Part shown: positions 1-7,601 of the stretch, piece by piece
Numbering within the stretch: position 1 is the stretch's first letter
Layout: every line of letters begins with the position of its first letter
Source of the DNA: Bifidobacterium catulorum
Lineage (GTDB): Bacteria; Actinomycetota; Actinomycetes; Actinomycetales; Bifidobacteriaceae
Reading direction: 5' to 3'
Assembly: GCF_003129925.1 (NCBI RefSeq)
Contig: NZ_QFFN01000002.1
Span: 105,824-169,823, forward strand
DNA: 64,000 bases
Made by a program: the position numbers and the translations under genes
Notes under the pieces: generated by a model
Databases searched by the model: none
What the model saw: only the letters and a program-made list of their open reading frames with translations
Told to the model about the DNA's origin: nothing

Positions 1-92
1 GCATGGGCATCGACCGTCTGCTCATCGCGCTGACCGGTGCCACGATTCGCGAGACCATCACCTTCCCGCTGGTCAAGCCGCTCGCGCTGTAG
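1..92 (+). CDS. lysS: Lysyl-tRNA synthetase, C-terminal end (partial)
   Basis: Only the last 29 or so residues are inside the window, and the gene continues off the left edge. The tail GMGIDRL...RETITFPLVKPLAL is the class II synthetase motif 3 region at the extreme C terminus of LysS. Here the conserved GxGIDR arginine contacts ATP, and the F-P-x-x-K/R-P tail is typical of the lysine enzyme. The product charges tRNA-Lys in the cytoplasm. The stop is TAG at 90-92, and a hairpin-repeat cluster follows within 30 bases. LysS and the bacterial AspS/AsnS enzymes share this fold; the FPLVKP ending favours LysS. Confidence 0.85.
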   Translation, partial: MGIDRLLIALTGATIRETITFPLVKPLAL

Positions 93-116
93 GCGGCGGG
101 AGGCTGAGATATCGCA

Positions 117-503
117 CCCCCTCAGTCAGGCTGCGCCTGACAGCTCCCCCTGACAGGGGGAGCCAAGGCAATCACCGTACAGCCCAATTCGACGGCAAGA
201 CGGCCAGGCCTCAGCTACGTGGCTCCCCTCCCGGCGGAGGGGAGCTGTCGGCGCAGCCGACTGAGGGGAGGGTGCTGAGAGGGATCGCTCCCTCGGTCAG
301 ACTGCGTCTGGCAGCTCCCCTGACAGGGGGCAAGGCAATCATCGTACAGCTCAATTCGACAGACAAACTGGCCGGGGCCCGGCTTCTTGACTCACCCTCC
401 CCGCTGGTGAGGAGGCGAGCGCGAGAACTAGGGCGATCCGGGTCGTGTCGGCCCCCCTCCCCGCTGGGGAGGGGAGCTGTCGGCGTAGCCGACTGAGGGG
501 AGG
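117..503. repeat. Cluster of four hairpin repeat elements (left cluster)
   Basis: There are four copies of one skeleton: CCCCTCAG, a short stem-loop, CAGCTCCCC, then a second stem closing with GGGGAGCC. Copies lie near 117-164 (+), 221-272 (-), 289-330 (+, decayed) and 453-503 (-). The first stem differs between copies but stays paired, for example TCAGGCTGCGCCTGA against TCGGCGCAGCCGA. The spacer after the plus copies (GGCAATCAYCGTACAGCYC) is itself repeated near 170 and 335, so part of the cluster arose by duplication. Eight related copies occur at 33941-34520. No transposase is present. I see no credible coding sequence in this stretch. Confidence 0.85.
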
Positions 504-930
504 GAGCCGCCGGGCAATCTCCCCAGCATCGTTTGCAACCTCCTCCCGCTTCCACCCATGGCGTACGCCAGCCGTGATGCAAACTTAGAATTAGCGTCAT
601 GGGGCTGTTGACGTCATTCGGAAGAGGGGTATGCATGAAGTGCGGCCACCGCGCAGAAGAAGCGTGAGGTCGCCGCCATCCTGGCCAGCTTCCACGGCGC
701 CGGCTGAGCCGGCGGAGGTGCATGCGTCGCAATGCGAGCCGACCGGCAATGCGGAAAGAGTCTGGATGCTGTCGCGCCGGGTGGGAGCATGTGCCCTTCC
801 GACATCCCGGGGCCGCCTCCTGCCGGTCCCGATAAGGCGGTGCTCCGAATGCCGTAGTCGAAGGATTTTTCGGGACCGAAGGATCTTTCGAGACCATACA
901 ATCCGCTGCGGTCATCCCCTATTATCATTG
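504..930. other. Gene-poor stretch upstream of the zinc-ribbon gene
   Basis: No convincing gene is visible. A 10-codon reading frame at 635-667 (MKCGHRAEEA) follows a GAGG sequence and could be the stub of a decayed zinc-ribbon gene, but this is weak. An 18-bp sequence (CGAAGGATTTTTCGGGAC) is repeated in tandem at 859-876 and 877-894. Each unit can fold as a small CGAA/TTCG hairpin. A -10-like TATCAT at 924-929 may belong to the promoter of the gene at 970. Confidence 0.4.
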
Positions 931-949
931 TGCTAACAAGAAGTTATCG
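931..949 (+). promoter_or_regulatory. Candidate operator, copy 1 (TGCTAAC-N5-GTTATCG)
   Basis: An inverted repeat ends 20 bases before the start codon of the zinc-ribbon gene at 970. The same sequence in the same orientation ends 21 bases before the start of the second zinc-ribbon gene (8943-8961). A third copy sits next to the XRE regulator (12785-12803). A -10-like TATCAT lies just upstream, so the site would cover the transcription start and suit repression. Its binding by the XRE protein at 12838 is inferred. Confidence 0.6.
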
Positions 950-969
950 AAATTCGGGAAGGGGCTTCC

Positions 970-2256
970 ATGCTTTGCCCTCATTGCGGCAGCCAGAATG
1001 AATCCAACGCAAAGTTTTGCGTAAACTGTGGTGGTCCGTTGCCTACAGCCGGACAACCGGCTGATGGCCAACAAACAAGTATCCGGCAAGCTCCGCTGCA
1101 GTGGACTCCGCAGGGTGCAGGGCAGAATCAGCCGACATCGATGCCGTCGATGCCGCCAAGGCCGTCCTCTGACCAGTCGGCACCGGAGCGGCGGTTCCAG
1201 ACGTCGCCCAGCCAGCCTGGAATGTTCGGCCAGCCCACTCAGCCCACTCAATACACTCAGGCCTCCGAATCCAAGTCGTCCATAACCGAATCGTTGTGGA
1301 ATTCGGCCAATTCGGCCAATGCCGCGAAATCCTCCGAGGCCGCAAAAACTGCGACGGGTCTGTTGAAGCACATCCCGTTCCCGGTCATCGCGACGGCGGT
1401 CACCGTGGTTGTGCTGGCGGTGTTCGTCCTGATGTTCAAGGGTCTTCCCGGGTCCAATGGCGGAGCCGGATCCGCCTCGAACGGCGCCACTGCGAAATCC
1501 CCCGATCCCGACATCACGGTCTCGGATGTCACCTTCACCAAGGACTACTGCTGGGATGGGGCGAAGAAGGTGGACGCGTATGTGATGTCCATGGATGCCC
1601 GGAACAATCGCAATGAAGCGAAAACGATGATTCCTTCGTTCCTCATCGATTTCACATCGAAAGACAAGTATGGTGATGAGCAGAAGCATAGGACCCTTAA
1701 GGGTAAGGACCTGGATTTTCAGGATATGGGTACTACGCATATCGATGAGGATTGGGGCGAGAGTGCGATGGCTTTTGATCTCAAAAACAATGCGGTGACC
1801 TTGGGCGCAAATGAAAAACGTCGGATATCGTTCTATATCACGTTGGTGGAGAACTCCTACTATATGGAGATTACCTCGGTAAACGGCATCAAACTGTTTG
1901 ACGTCGGCACGGCGTCGTCCGATGATGTGGTGCCGGAGAATAATCGGAAGGTGGATATATCCCAGGGGGAGGGGCCGTTCGGGTCGCAGCTCAATGCCAC
2001 GGTGACCAATACGACCAGAGACTATTGGACCATGGCCGATGCCGCGATCACGCTCATGGCCGACGGGAGGCCGATCTTCGAGGACGGCGTCGAAAGAACC
2101 TGCCGTGTGGAACAGCCGTTGAAGCCTGGTGCCTCCGGAAGCTGCGACATCCCCATCTCCTCGGATGTGGAGGAGCTGAGGCAGGGGCATAAGCTGAGCT
2201 GGAAGGTCACCTCCCTGAGCTATGACAAGGATGTCAGCAAGTCCAGCGGGGAATGA
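970..2256 (+). CDS. Zinc-ribbon, single-pass membrane protein with extracytoplasmic domain
   Basis: The 428-residue protein begins with a zinc ribbon (CPHCG at residues 3-7, CVNCG near 17-21). A Pro/Gln/Ser-rich linker of about 110 residues follows, then one hydrophobic segment near 137-158 and a C-terminal domain of about 270 residues predicted outside the membrane. Zinc-ribbon plus membrane-anchor proteins are common but rarely have a defined role. GGAAGGGG precedes the start. The gene converges on the small-protein gene ending at 2266, with 9 bp between the stops. Its upstream inverted repeat matches the one before the other zinc-ribbon gene of the locus (7602-8921), so I infer that it belongs to the same system, perhaps as a surface or assembly component. 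No enzymatic motif is visible. Confidence 0.75.
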   Translation: MLCPHCGSQNESNAKFCVNCGGPLPTAGQPADGQQTSIRQAPLQWTPQGAGQNQPTSMPSMPPRPSSDQSAPERRFQTSPSQPGMFGQPTQPTQYTQASESKSSITESLWNSANSANAAKSSEAAKTATGLLKHIPFPVIATAVTVVVLAVFVLMFKGLPGSNGGAGSASNGATAKSPDPDITVSDVTFTKDYCWDGAKKVDAYVMSMDARNNRNEAKTMIPSFLIDFTSKDKYGDEQKHRTLKGKDLDFQDMGTTHIDEDWGESAMAFDLKNNAVTLGANEKRRISFYITLVENSYYMEITSVNGIKLFDVGTASSDDVVPENNRKVDISQGEGPFGSQLNATVTNTTRDYWTMADAAITLMADGRPIFEDGVERTCRVEQPLKPGASGSCDIPISSDVEELRQGHKLSWKVTSLSYDKDVSKSSGE

Positions 2257-2265
2257 TCCGACGGC

Positions 2266-2520
2266 TCAGGCGCCGCGCATCCTCCGGGCGGCCATCCGCG
2301 CCTCCTGCTGGTAGCGACGTGTGCTTGCGATCAGTTGCTGCAGGTCCGCTCCCGCCTGGGCCGCCCGCGCCGCGGCCTGCCCTCCTTTGGGAATCGTCGC
2401 AAGCGATGATTGCGCGGCGTTCACGGCCCGCAGCGCGCGACCGGCCATATCGGCCACGCTGTTGGCGGATGCGGCATAGCGTTGGACGTCATCGATGTGG
2501 TTCTGGATGCTTTCGACCAT
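2266..2520 (-). CDS. Small helical protein 4 of the FtsK-like locus (84 aa)
   Basis: The protein begins MVESIQNHIDDVQRYAASAN and is almost entirely Ala/Gln/Arg-rich, consistent with a helical hairpin. It is 84 residues long with no signal peptide and no membrane segment. A strong GGGAGG lies before the ATG at 2520; a longer in-frame extension overlaps the preceding gene and has no such site. Its size, helicity and position after an FtsK-type ATPase recall WXG100/Esx proteins, but no W-x-G turn is present, so membership in that superfamily is unproven. It is the last gene of the minus-strand series and has no sequence I recognise. Confidence 0.7.
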   Translation of the reverse strand: MVESIQNHIDDVQRYAASANSVADMAGRALRAVNAAQSSLATIPKGGQAAARAAQAGADLQQLIASTRRYQQEARMAARRMRGA

Positions 2521-2550
2521 GATCTGCCTCCCATGGGCTGTCTCCACGAT

Positions 2551-2582
2551 GGATATGGGTGTGGATGGATATGGGTGTGGAT
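2551..2582. repeat. 16-bp tandem repeat, two copies
   Basis: GGATATGGGTGTGGAT occurs twice head to tail in the 89-bp gap between two small-protein genes. The gap holds no other feature. Confidence 0.7.
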
Positions 2583-2609
2583 GTGGCCGCGGCGTACGGC
2601 ATGGGGCGT

Positions 2610-2897
2610 TCAGTCGTTGACGTAGACGGTTTCGGTGACGTCGACGCTGTTGGTGGCCGCGATTGCCGCCATGATGGATGACGTCGCGGCGTGGGCGCTT
2701 CCGGTCGTCGTATGCGCGGCGACGCCGACCGGAACGCCGACGCCGGTGCCCTGCAGGGAGGCGTTGGTCATCCGCTCCAGCCTCGCGGCAAGGGCTCCCG
2801 CCTCGTTGGCCATGCCCAGGGCCTGCTGTAAGGCGGTCTCCGCCCTCTTTCGTGCCTCGGCCCATTGCGGATTCGTCCTTTGGACGTAATGTCCCAT
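2610..2897 (-). CDS. Small helical protein 3 of the FtsK-like locus (95 aa)
   Basis: The 95-residue protein has a helical N-terminal half (residues 10-48, rich in Ala, Glu, Arg), then a Gly/Val turn (GTGVGVPVG) and a second Ala/Ser-rich half. There is no Trp-x-Gly; the lone Trp is at residue 12. The ATG at 2897 follows the stop of the upstream gene by one base, with GAGGGG as ribosome site, so the two genes are translationally linked. A role as a secreted or structural partner of the FtsK-type ATPase is an inference from position and size only. Confidence 0.7.
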   Translation of the reverse strand: MGHYVQRTNPQWAEARKRAETALQQALGMANEAGALAARLERMTNASLQGTGVGVPVGVAAHTTTGSAHAATSSIMAAIAATNSVDVTETVYVND

Positions 2898-2898
2898 T

Positions 2899-3162
2899 TC
2901 ATACCCCTCGCGATTCCTTGAGATACTTCGCCGTCTCGTTCTGCAGCTCCTCCAGCATGGCGATGGCCTTCCGCATCGCCGCGGACGCCTCCTGCACTTC
3001 GCGCGTGGCGCGCTGTCCGGGGATCGAGCCGCGCGTGACCATCGCCAACTGCATGGCGTTGCGGTCGATCTGCCCTCTGTTGGCGGCCATCAGCGTTTGG
3101 AGCTGCTCCGAATTGTGGCTGATCTTCGCCGCCGCAACCTGGGTTTCATAAATCGATGCCAT
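2899..3162 (-). CDS. Small helical protein 2 of the FtsK-like locus (87 aa)
   Basis: The 87-residue, Ala/Gln/Met-rich protein (starts MASIYETQVAAAKISHNSEQ) is predicted to be two helices separated near residues 44-52 (TRGSIPGQ). That is the size and layout of Esx/WXG100 subunits but without the WXG signature. AGAGGA lies about 11 bases before the ATG. It sits between two other small genes of the same type. I do not recognise a named family. Confidence 0.7.
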   Translation of the reverse strand: MASIYETQVAAAKISHNSEQLQTLMAANRGQIDRNAMQLAMVTRGSIPGQRATREVQEASAAMRKAIAMLEELQNETAKYLKESRGV

Positions 3163-3218
3163 AGTATCGATGTCCTCTGCCGTATATGTGTATGTGAATG
3201 TGAATGATGAGTCGGGAC

Positions 3219-3473
3219 TCAGAGCGCGCGGATCTGGTTCAGCGCCTGGGAGGCCTGCCGCAGTTCGGTGAGGGTGCTGTCCAGCGCACGCTGGGTCGCC
3301 TTGATCGAGGCGACCATGCGCTGGTCGTAGCCTCTGCTGCTGCCGTCAAGCTCGGTGACCACGAGCGACATGTTCTCTCGTGTGTTGTCCTGATAGCTGA
3401 GCACCAGTCCGATTTGGCTGTTGATCTCGCTTTGCAATGCTGCCACGATGCTTTTGGTCTGCCGTAGCGACAT
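3219..3473 (-). CDS. Small helical protein 1 of the FtsK-like locus (84 aa)
   Basis: The first of four small genes directly downstream of the FtsK-type ATPase (36 bp gap, GGAGAA before the ATG). The 84 residues (start MSLRQTKSIVAALQSEINSQ) form two amphipathic helices with a central DGSSRGYD turn. There is no signal peptide, membrane span or WXG. Genes of this size directly beside an EssC/EccC ATPase usually encode secreted helical-hairpin substrates; here that is inference. Confidence 0.7.
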   Translation of the reverse strand: MSLRQTKSIVAALQSEINSQIGLVLSYQDNTRENMSLVVTELDGSSRGYDQRMVASIKATQRALDSTLTELRQASQALNQIRAL

Positions 3474-3509
3474 GATGTTCTCCTTTCGACGCCATGCCGT
3501 GGGATGGGG

Positions 3510-6077
3510 TCATGCGATGGGATGAGGGATGGAGGGCGGCGGTACGTCCGTCGGCATGGAGGGCGGCCGATTCGCCGGCAACGGCACCGTCGCGTAGGGG
3601 ATGATGATCGCCGGATCGTTCATGATGGAGGAGTCCCAGGCGAGCGCCCGATTGTCCTCGGGCGTGTATTCGTATGCCGGGTCCGCGGTGATGGTGCCGA
3701 TGACCTGTCGGCTGGTCTGGAAGGCGATACGCGCATCGAAGAAGTCCAGGCCGTCGACCGTCATGCCCATCTGCTTTTCGAATGTGCTGTATTTGCGCCA
3801 CCAGCCGAGCACGTGGACGCCGTTCGTCGGCCCCTGGTCGCAGATCAGCGCGAATTCGGCGGGCATATGGTTCACGCGATCCAGGCCGAATCCGAGGATA
3901 TAGGTTTCGGTCTCCTCCCGATCGTGGTCCTCCGGTTCTTCGGGTATTTCGGGCGTCGGGGTCGTCTTGGTCCCGTCGTCGCCGGCCGGGATATCGTCGA
4001 GTCCGTAGTCGGCGAGGTCGAAGCCGGCGTTCAGGTCGGTTGTGCCGCCGGGCGCGATGCCCCCGAACATGTCGTCGGCCGCGTGAAGCCCGTTGTCCCT
4101 GGCGATGGCACGTATCGCCTCTGCGGCGTCACGGCGGTCCACCAGTTCGACGTGCAGCCCTTGGACCTTCAGCGCATCGCGCAGCTGGGCGCATGTGAGC
4201 TTCCTGCCCGCATCCGGCGTCATCGCGTCGATGATCACGAAGCGTGCGGGTTTGTTGCCCTTACTTTGGCGTGCCAGGGCAAGGGCGAAGCCCATCAGCT
4301 CCACGTATACGGGACCGGATCCGAACAGGGCGACGTTGCGTCCCGCGTCGCGTCCCAGGGGGATCCTCAACGGTTCGGAATCGACTTCGATGCGTCCGCC
4401 GGCCAGCACCACGGGAGAGCCGTCGGGATCCGGCGTCGCGAGCGCGGCGTCGGACCGCCAATCCCGGTCGCGTTCGCCGTCGAACACGAATGGCGGTCGG
4501 GCCATATGCGCGCCGATGGCGCACTGCCACCACTTGCGTCGCTGCGGCAGCAGCGTGCGTTCCTCGACCGTGCCGCCCGCATATGCGATGTTGACGGTGT
4601 CGTTGTCCCTGGGGTTGCCGTAGTTGAGGTTCACGATGGCCTCGTGGGGGCGCAGATATGCGGCCGCTTCGTTGTTCATGCCGAGCGTGGCGCGGGATTC
4701 GGAGACCGAGTTCTTCAGCGCGATGCGAATCGGCACCTGGGCGAGCAGCGTGTTCTCCCCGCCCATCAGCGCCATGCTGTTGCCGATGGTCTGCGATGCA
4801 AGGATGATATGGATCCCGGCCGCGCGGAACAGGCGTACCGCGTTGGTCAGCAGGGAGGCGATATGCCGGGATTTCTCGTCGTTCGAGTCGATCATCATCT
4901 GGAACTCGTCCACGATGAGCACGATCCGGGGGATGGTATCGCCTGTCTTCCGCCGATACTCGTGGATGTTCTGCGCGCCCGCCGCCTTGAACCGCTTGAG
5001 GCGTCCGCGATGCTCGTTGAACAGGTGTTCGAGCACGCTCAGACCGAATTCGCGGTCCGCTTCGAGGCCTATGGCGCGTGCCTGGGGGAGATATGTGCCG
5101 TCGTCCTGAGGACAGAAGGGCTGCAGGGTGACGCCTTCCTTGAAGTCCAGCAGATAGAGTTCCAGTTCCTGGGGGCTGTAGCGTTGGCACAGGCTGTGGA
5201 TGATGACGGAGATGAGGTTTGATTTACCCTGGCCCACCGCGCCGGTGATGAGCGCGTTGTGCCGTTGGTTGAGCGTGTCGCCGAGTGTGATTTCCACGGT
5301 CCTGTTGCCGTATCGTCCCACGGAGAACGTGAGGCCGTCGATACTGCTGCTTCGCCAGAGCGTGGCGTCGGACAGGTCCTCGACGGTGTCGAAGAGGATG
5401 GAGTCCGTGTTGTCTTCGGGATTCCTCAGCTGTTCCGTGATGCGGCGTGCCGTATCGATTAGGATGGTGTTGTCGACGGCGTACGGGTTCCGCTGATCCA
5501 CGTAGGCATGTGTATAGTGCTTGAGGACGATCGTCTTCATGATCTCGTCCTCGGGAAGCATGGAATGCATGATGATGCTCACCCCTGCCGCGGGTCCCGC
5601 CGCGGCGAGGATGTCGAGGTCGACCTGGGTCTCCTTGGGCAGCAGCGAATAGTCCGCGGCGATGACCAGCAGGGTGTATCCGCCCATCGGATAGTTCTCA
5701 TGCTCCCGGAAATCGGCGAGGGTCGGCGCGGTTCCCCGCATCATGTCGTACGTGGAACGCACCTGTTCCTTGATGCGGGCGATCGCCGACGCCAGATCCT
5801 GCTGGGAGCCGAGTATGTCCAGCAGCTGTCGTCCGCCTTCGTTGAGTTCCTTGAACGGTGAGGCGAATCCGGTGAGTTTTTCGTCATAGACCACGACGTT
5901 CAGCTGGCCGGGGGCCGTGCCGTTCAGGGCCGCGCATATGAAATCCTGGGTCAGGGCGATGGTGTAGTCGCTGTTCACCAGTGACTCCTCCACCCAGATG
6001 TTCGCATTGCAGAGCAGGGGCCACGTGACCCCTCCCACTTCTACTTCCCGGGCGACCCGAAGCATTGGCGATGCCAT
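3510..6077 (-). CDS. FtsK/SpoIIIE-type (EssC/EccC-like) ATPase
   Basis: The 855-residue protein has a central FtsK-type ATPase module (about 245-500). Its Walker A is GAVGQGKS (279-286), Walker B IVLIVDEF (385-392) with D390-E391, and it has an ILASQT motif (425-430). The N-terminal part holds what looks like the second half of another such module, with a degenerate Walker B (LLVIAADYSLL, 136-146) and GVSIIMHS in place of the sensor. A third module starts near 575 with a broken P-loop (NVALFGSGP) and FVIIDAM. Multiple modules with only some intact is the layout of type VII motor ATPases. Unlike EssC/EccC, no membrane segment or FHA domain is visible. An acidic Pro/Glu-rich insert lies near 700-720. 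AGGAGG precedes the ATG. DNA translocation is an alternative role. Confidence 0.85.
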   Translation of the reverse strand: MASPMLRVAREVEVGGVTWPLLCNANIWVEESLVNSDYTIALTQDFICAALNGTAPGQLNVVVYDEKLTGFASPFKELNEGGRQLLDILGSQQDLASAIARIKEQVRSTYDMMRGTAPTLADFREHENYPMGGYTLLVIAADYSLLPKETQVDLDILAAAGPAAGVSIIMHSMLPEDEIMKTIVLKHYTHAYVDQRNPYAVDNTILIDTARRITEQLRNPEDNTDSILFDTVEDLSDATLWRSSSIDGLTFSVGRYGNRTVEITLGDTLNQRHNALITGAVGQGKSNLISVIIHSLCQRYSPQELELYLLDFKEGVTLQPFCPQDDGTYLPQARAIGLEADREFGLSVLEHLFNEHRGRLKRFKAAGAQNIHEYRRKTGDTIPRIVLIVDEFQMMIDSNDEKSRHIASLLTNAVRLFRAAGIHIILASQTIGNSMALMGGENTLLAQVPIRIALKNSVSESRATLGMNNEAAAYLRPHEAIVNLNYGNPRDNDTVNIAYAGGTVEERTLLPQRRKWWQCAIGAHMARPPFVFDGERDRDWRSDAALATPDPDGSPVVLAGGRIEVDSEPLRIPLGRDAGRNVALFGSGPVYVELMGFALALARQSKGNKPARFVIIDAMTPDAGRKLTCAQLRDALKVQGLHVELVDRRDAAEAIRAIARDNGLHAADDMFGGIAPGGTTDLNAGFDLADYGLDDIPAGDDGTKTTPTPEIPEEPEDHDREETETYILGFGLDRVNHMPAEFALICDQGPTNGVHVLGWWRKYSTFEKQMGMTVDGLDFFDARIAFQTSRQVIGTITADPAYEYTPEDNRALAWDSSIMNDPAIIIPYATVPLPANRPPSMPTDVPPPSIPHPIA

Positions 6078-6119
6078 GATGTCCTCCTCGATGATGTGAT
6101 GCGTGGTCTCGGCGACGAA

Positions 6120-7568
6120 TCAGCCCAGTGATGGACCGGCCCAGCGCAACACGTATTGCGAGGGATCCTGGTCCGCCAGCCGTATCCGTTCCTGCGTCTG
6201 TTGGATGGTGGTCTGCAACGTCTGTATGGTGTCGGCGATCTTCCGCAGCTCCTGATCGGACTGCTCGATCTGCGATTGAAGCTTGGAGTATCGCGATCCG
6301 GCGGTCATGCCTTGCCAGGCCAGATAGGCGAACGGCACCTCCAGGGCGAGGAGCAGTATGAACGTGAGCATTCCCGAATTGGTGCCGGCCGTCACGATGA
6401 CGAGGGCCAGGATGACGGCGACCACGAGCGCGATGCGGTGCCGCTTCGGCGGCTTGCCGTCGTTGGACATGGACTGCGCCTTGCCGAGCAGCGCTTGGTA
6501 TTCGGCCGACTTGCCGGCGTGGCTTTGCATCAGGCTCTGGTATTGCGCAATCATCGTCGTCAACTGCTGTCGTAGCGTCGCCGCGTCCTGGGCGGCTTTC
6601 TGGTTGATCCATGCGATGCGCTGCCTGCATGAGGCGGTTTCGTTCTGGAAATGCCGTTTCCATTGGTCCTGGGCCGGTTGCGGGATGGGGGTTGTGTCCA
6701 GCAGGTCGAGCCGCTCCTGGCACGTATTCGCATAATCCTGTATGCGGCTGATGGTCTGACGGGAGAGGTCATGCCTGACCGGGGCGTATGCCGTCAGCTC
6801 CTTGTACAGGTCTTGGAACTGCTGTTCGGTCCATTGGCCGGGATGGTCGGCCAGGGCCTGCAACCCGAATATGGCGCTATGCGTGGCCTCGTCGAGGTTC
6901 CATTCATTCCCGTCGGCGTTCCGCATGAAGCATTCCGACTGGAATTGGCACAGACGCGGGAAGGCGGTTGCGGATGAATGCTTCAGGGCCTCCTGCACCT
7001 TGGTCAGCGCCTCCTCGGCTTTGCCTTGTGCGAGCAGTACCTCCATGCTGGCGCGCAGGCAGTCCACACGGGTCTGTTCCGATTGTTCGCCGGCTTTGAG
7101 GCAGACGTAGGCGTTGTCAAGGTGGTTTTGGGCCGTCCTGATGATCTGTTCGCGTTCGTGGACGTCCGTCGTGTTGTCGAGTCGCTTCAATGCGATCAGC
7201 GCCGCCCACGCATAGGGGTCGGGCTCATCGCCATGTGCGACGCGGCCGATGGCCGCCGCCGCCTGATTGTATTGGCCCTCATGGTAGAGTTTCTTGGCCT
7301 GCGCCAGCCAGTCATGGCCCTTCTTCGACTCCGTATGGGGATGCTTCTGCTCCTCCAGCGCGGCGTCGTAGCGCTGACGGGTGGGCTCGTCCGCGAAGGC
7401 GTCCGTCAGCGCCTGCTTGATGAGCTGGGCCTGTCGACGCGCGTTGTCGTCGCGCATATAGACCTTCTCGTACACGGAGAACCTGCGCTGCAGCTCCTGC
7501 TGAATCGCCGCGAGAGGGTCCGCGGGATGGAGTTTCAACAGCTCATAGTAATCGGGGATTCGTTCCAT
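6120..7568 (-). CDS. J-like, TPR-like membrane protein
   Basis: The 482-residue protein has a J-domain-like N terminus (residues 5-72: DYYELLKLHP... through RQRYDAAL), but the HPD tripeptide needed to stimulate DnaK is absent. Alpha-helical repeats resembling TPR follow (about 85-300). Two adjacent membrane segments (about 379-396 and 400-418) come next, then a Gln/Glu-rich coiled coil (about 428-470). It lies between the zinc-ribbon membrane gene (33 bp gap) and the FtsK-type ATPase gene (42 bp gap). It could be the membrane adaptor that the soluble ATPase lacks; that role is inferred. Regions before the coiled coil are soluble and would face the cytoplasm. Confidence 0.75.
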   Translation of the reverse strand: MERIPDYYELLKLHPADPLAAIQQELQRRFSVYEKVYMRDDNARRQAQLIKQALTDAFADEPTRQRYDAALEEQKHPHTESKKGHDWLAQAKKLYHEGQYNQAAAAIGRVAHGDEPDPYAWAALIALKRLDNTTDVHEREQIIRTAQNHLDNAYVCLKAGEQSEQTRVDCLRASMEVLLAQGKAEEALTKVQEALKHSSATAFPRLCQFQSECFMRNADGNEWNLDEATHSAIFGLQALADHPGQWTEQQFQDLYKELTAYAPVRHDLSRQTISRIQDYANTCQERLDLLDTTPIPQPAQDQWKRHFQNETASCRQRIAWINQKAAQDAATLRQQLTTMIAQYQSLMQSHAGKSAEYQALLGKAQSMSNDGKPPKRHRIALVVAVILALVIVTAGTNSGMLTFILLLALEVPFAYLAWQGMTAGSRYSKLQSQIEQSDQELRKIADTIQTLQTTIQQTQERIRLADQDPSQYVLRWAGPSLG

Positions 7569-7601
7569 GACAGGGCTTTCCTCTCGTGACGGCGACGGCG
7601 C

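Noticed and set aside
117..503. Hairpin repeats as a CRISPR array
   Set aside because: Copies alternate in strand, differ in spacing and have internal stems. There are no unique equal-length spacers and no cas genes.
925..2190. Long minus-strand open frame opposite the zinc-ribbon gene
   Set aside because: It is rich in Arg/Gly/His with no domain, whereas the plus-strand frame has a zinc ribbon, a membrane segment and a ribosome site.
2266..2865. 199-codon version of small protein 4
   Set aside because: The first 115 codons overlap small protein 3 in another frame and look like shadow sequence; GGGAGG precedes the ATG at 2520.
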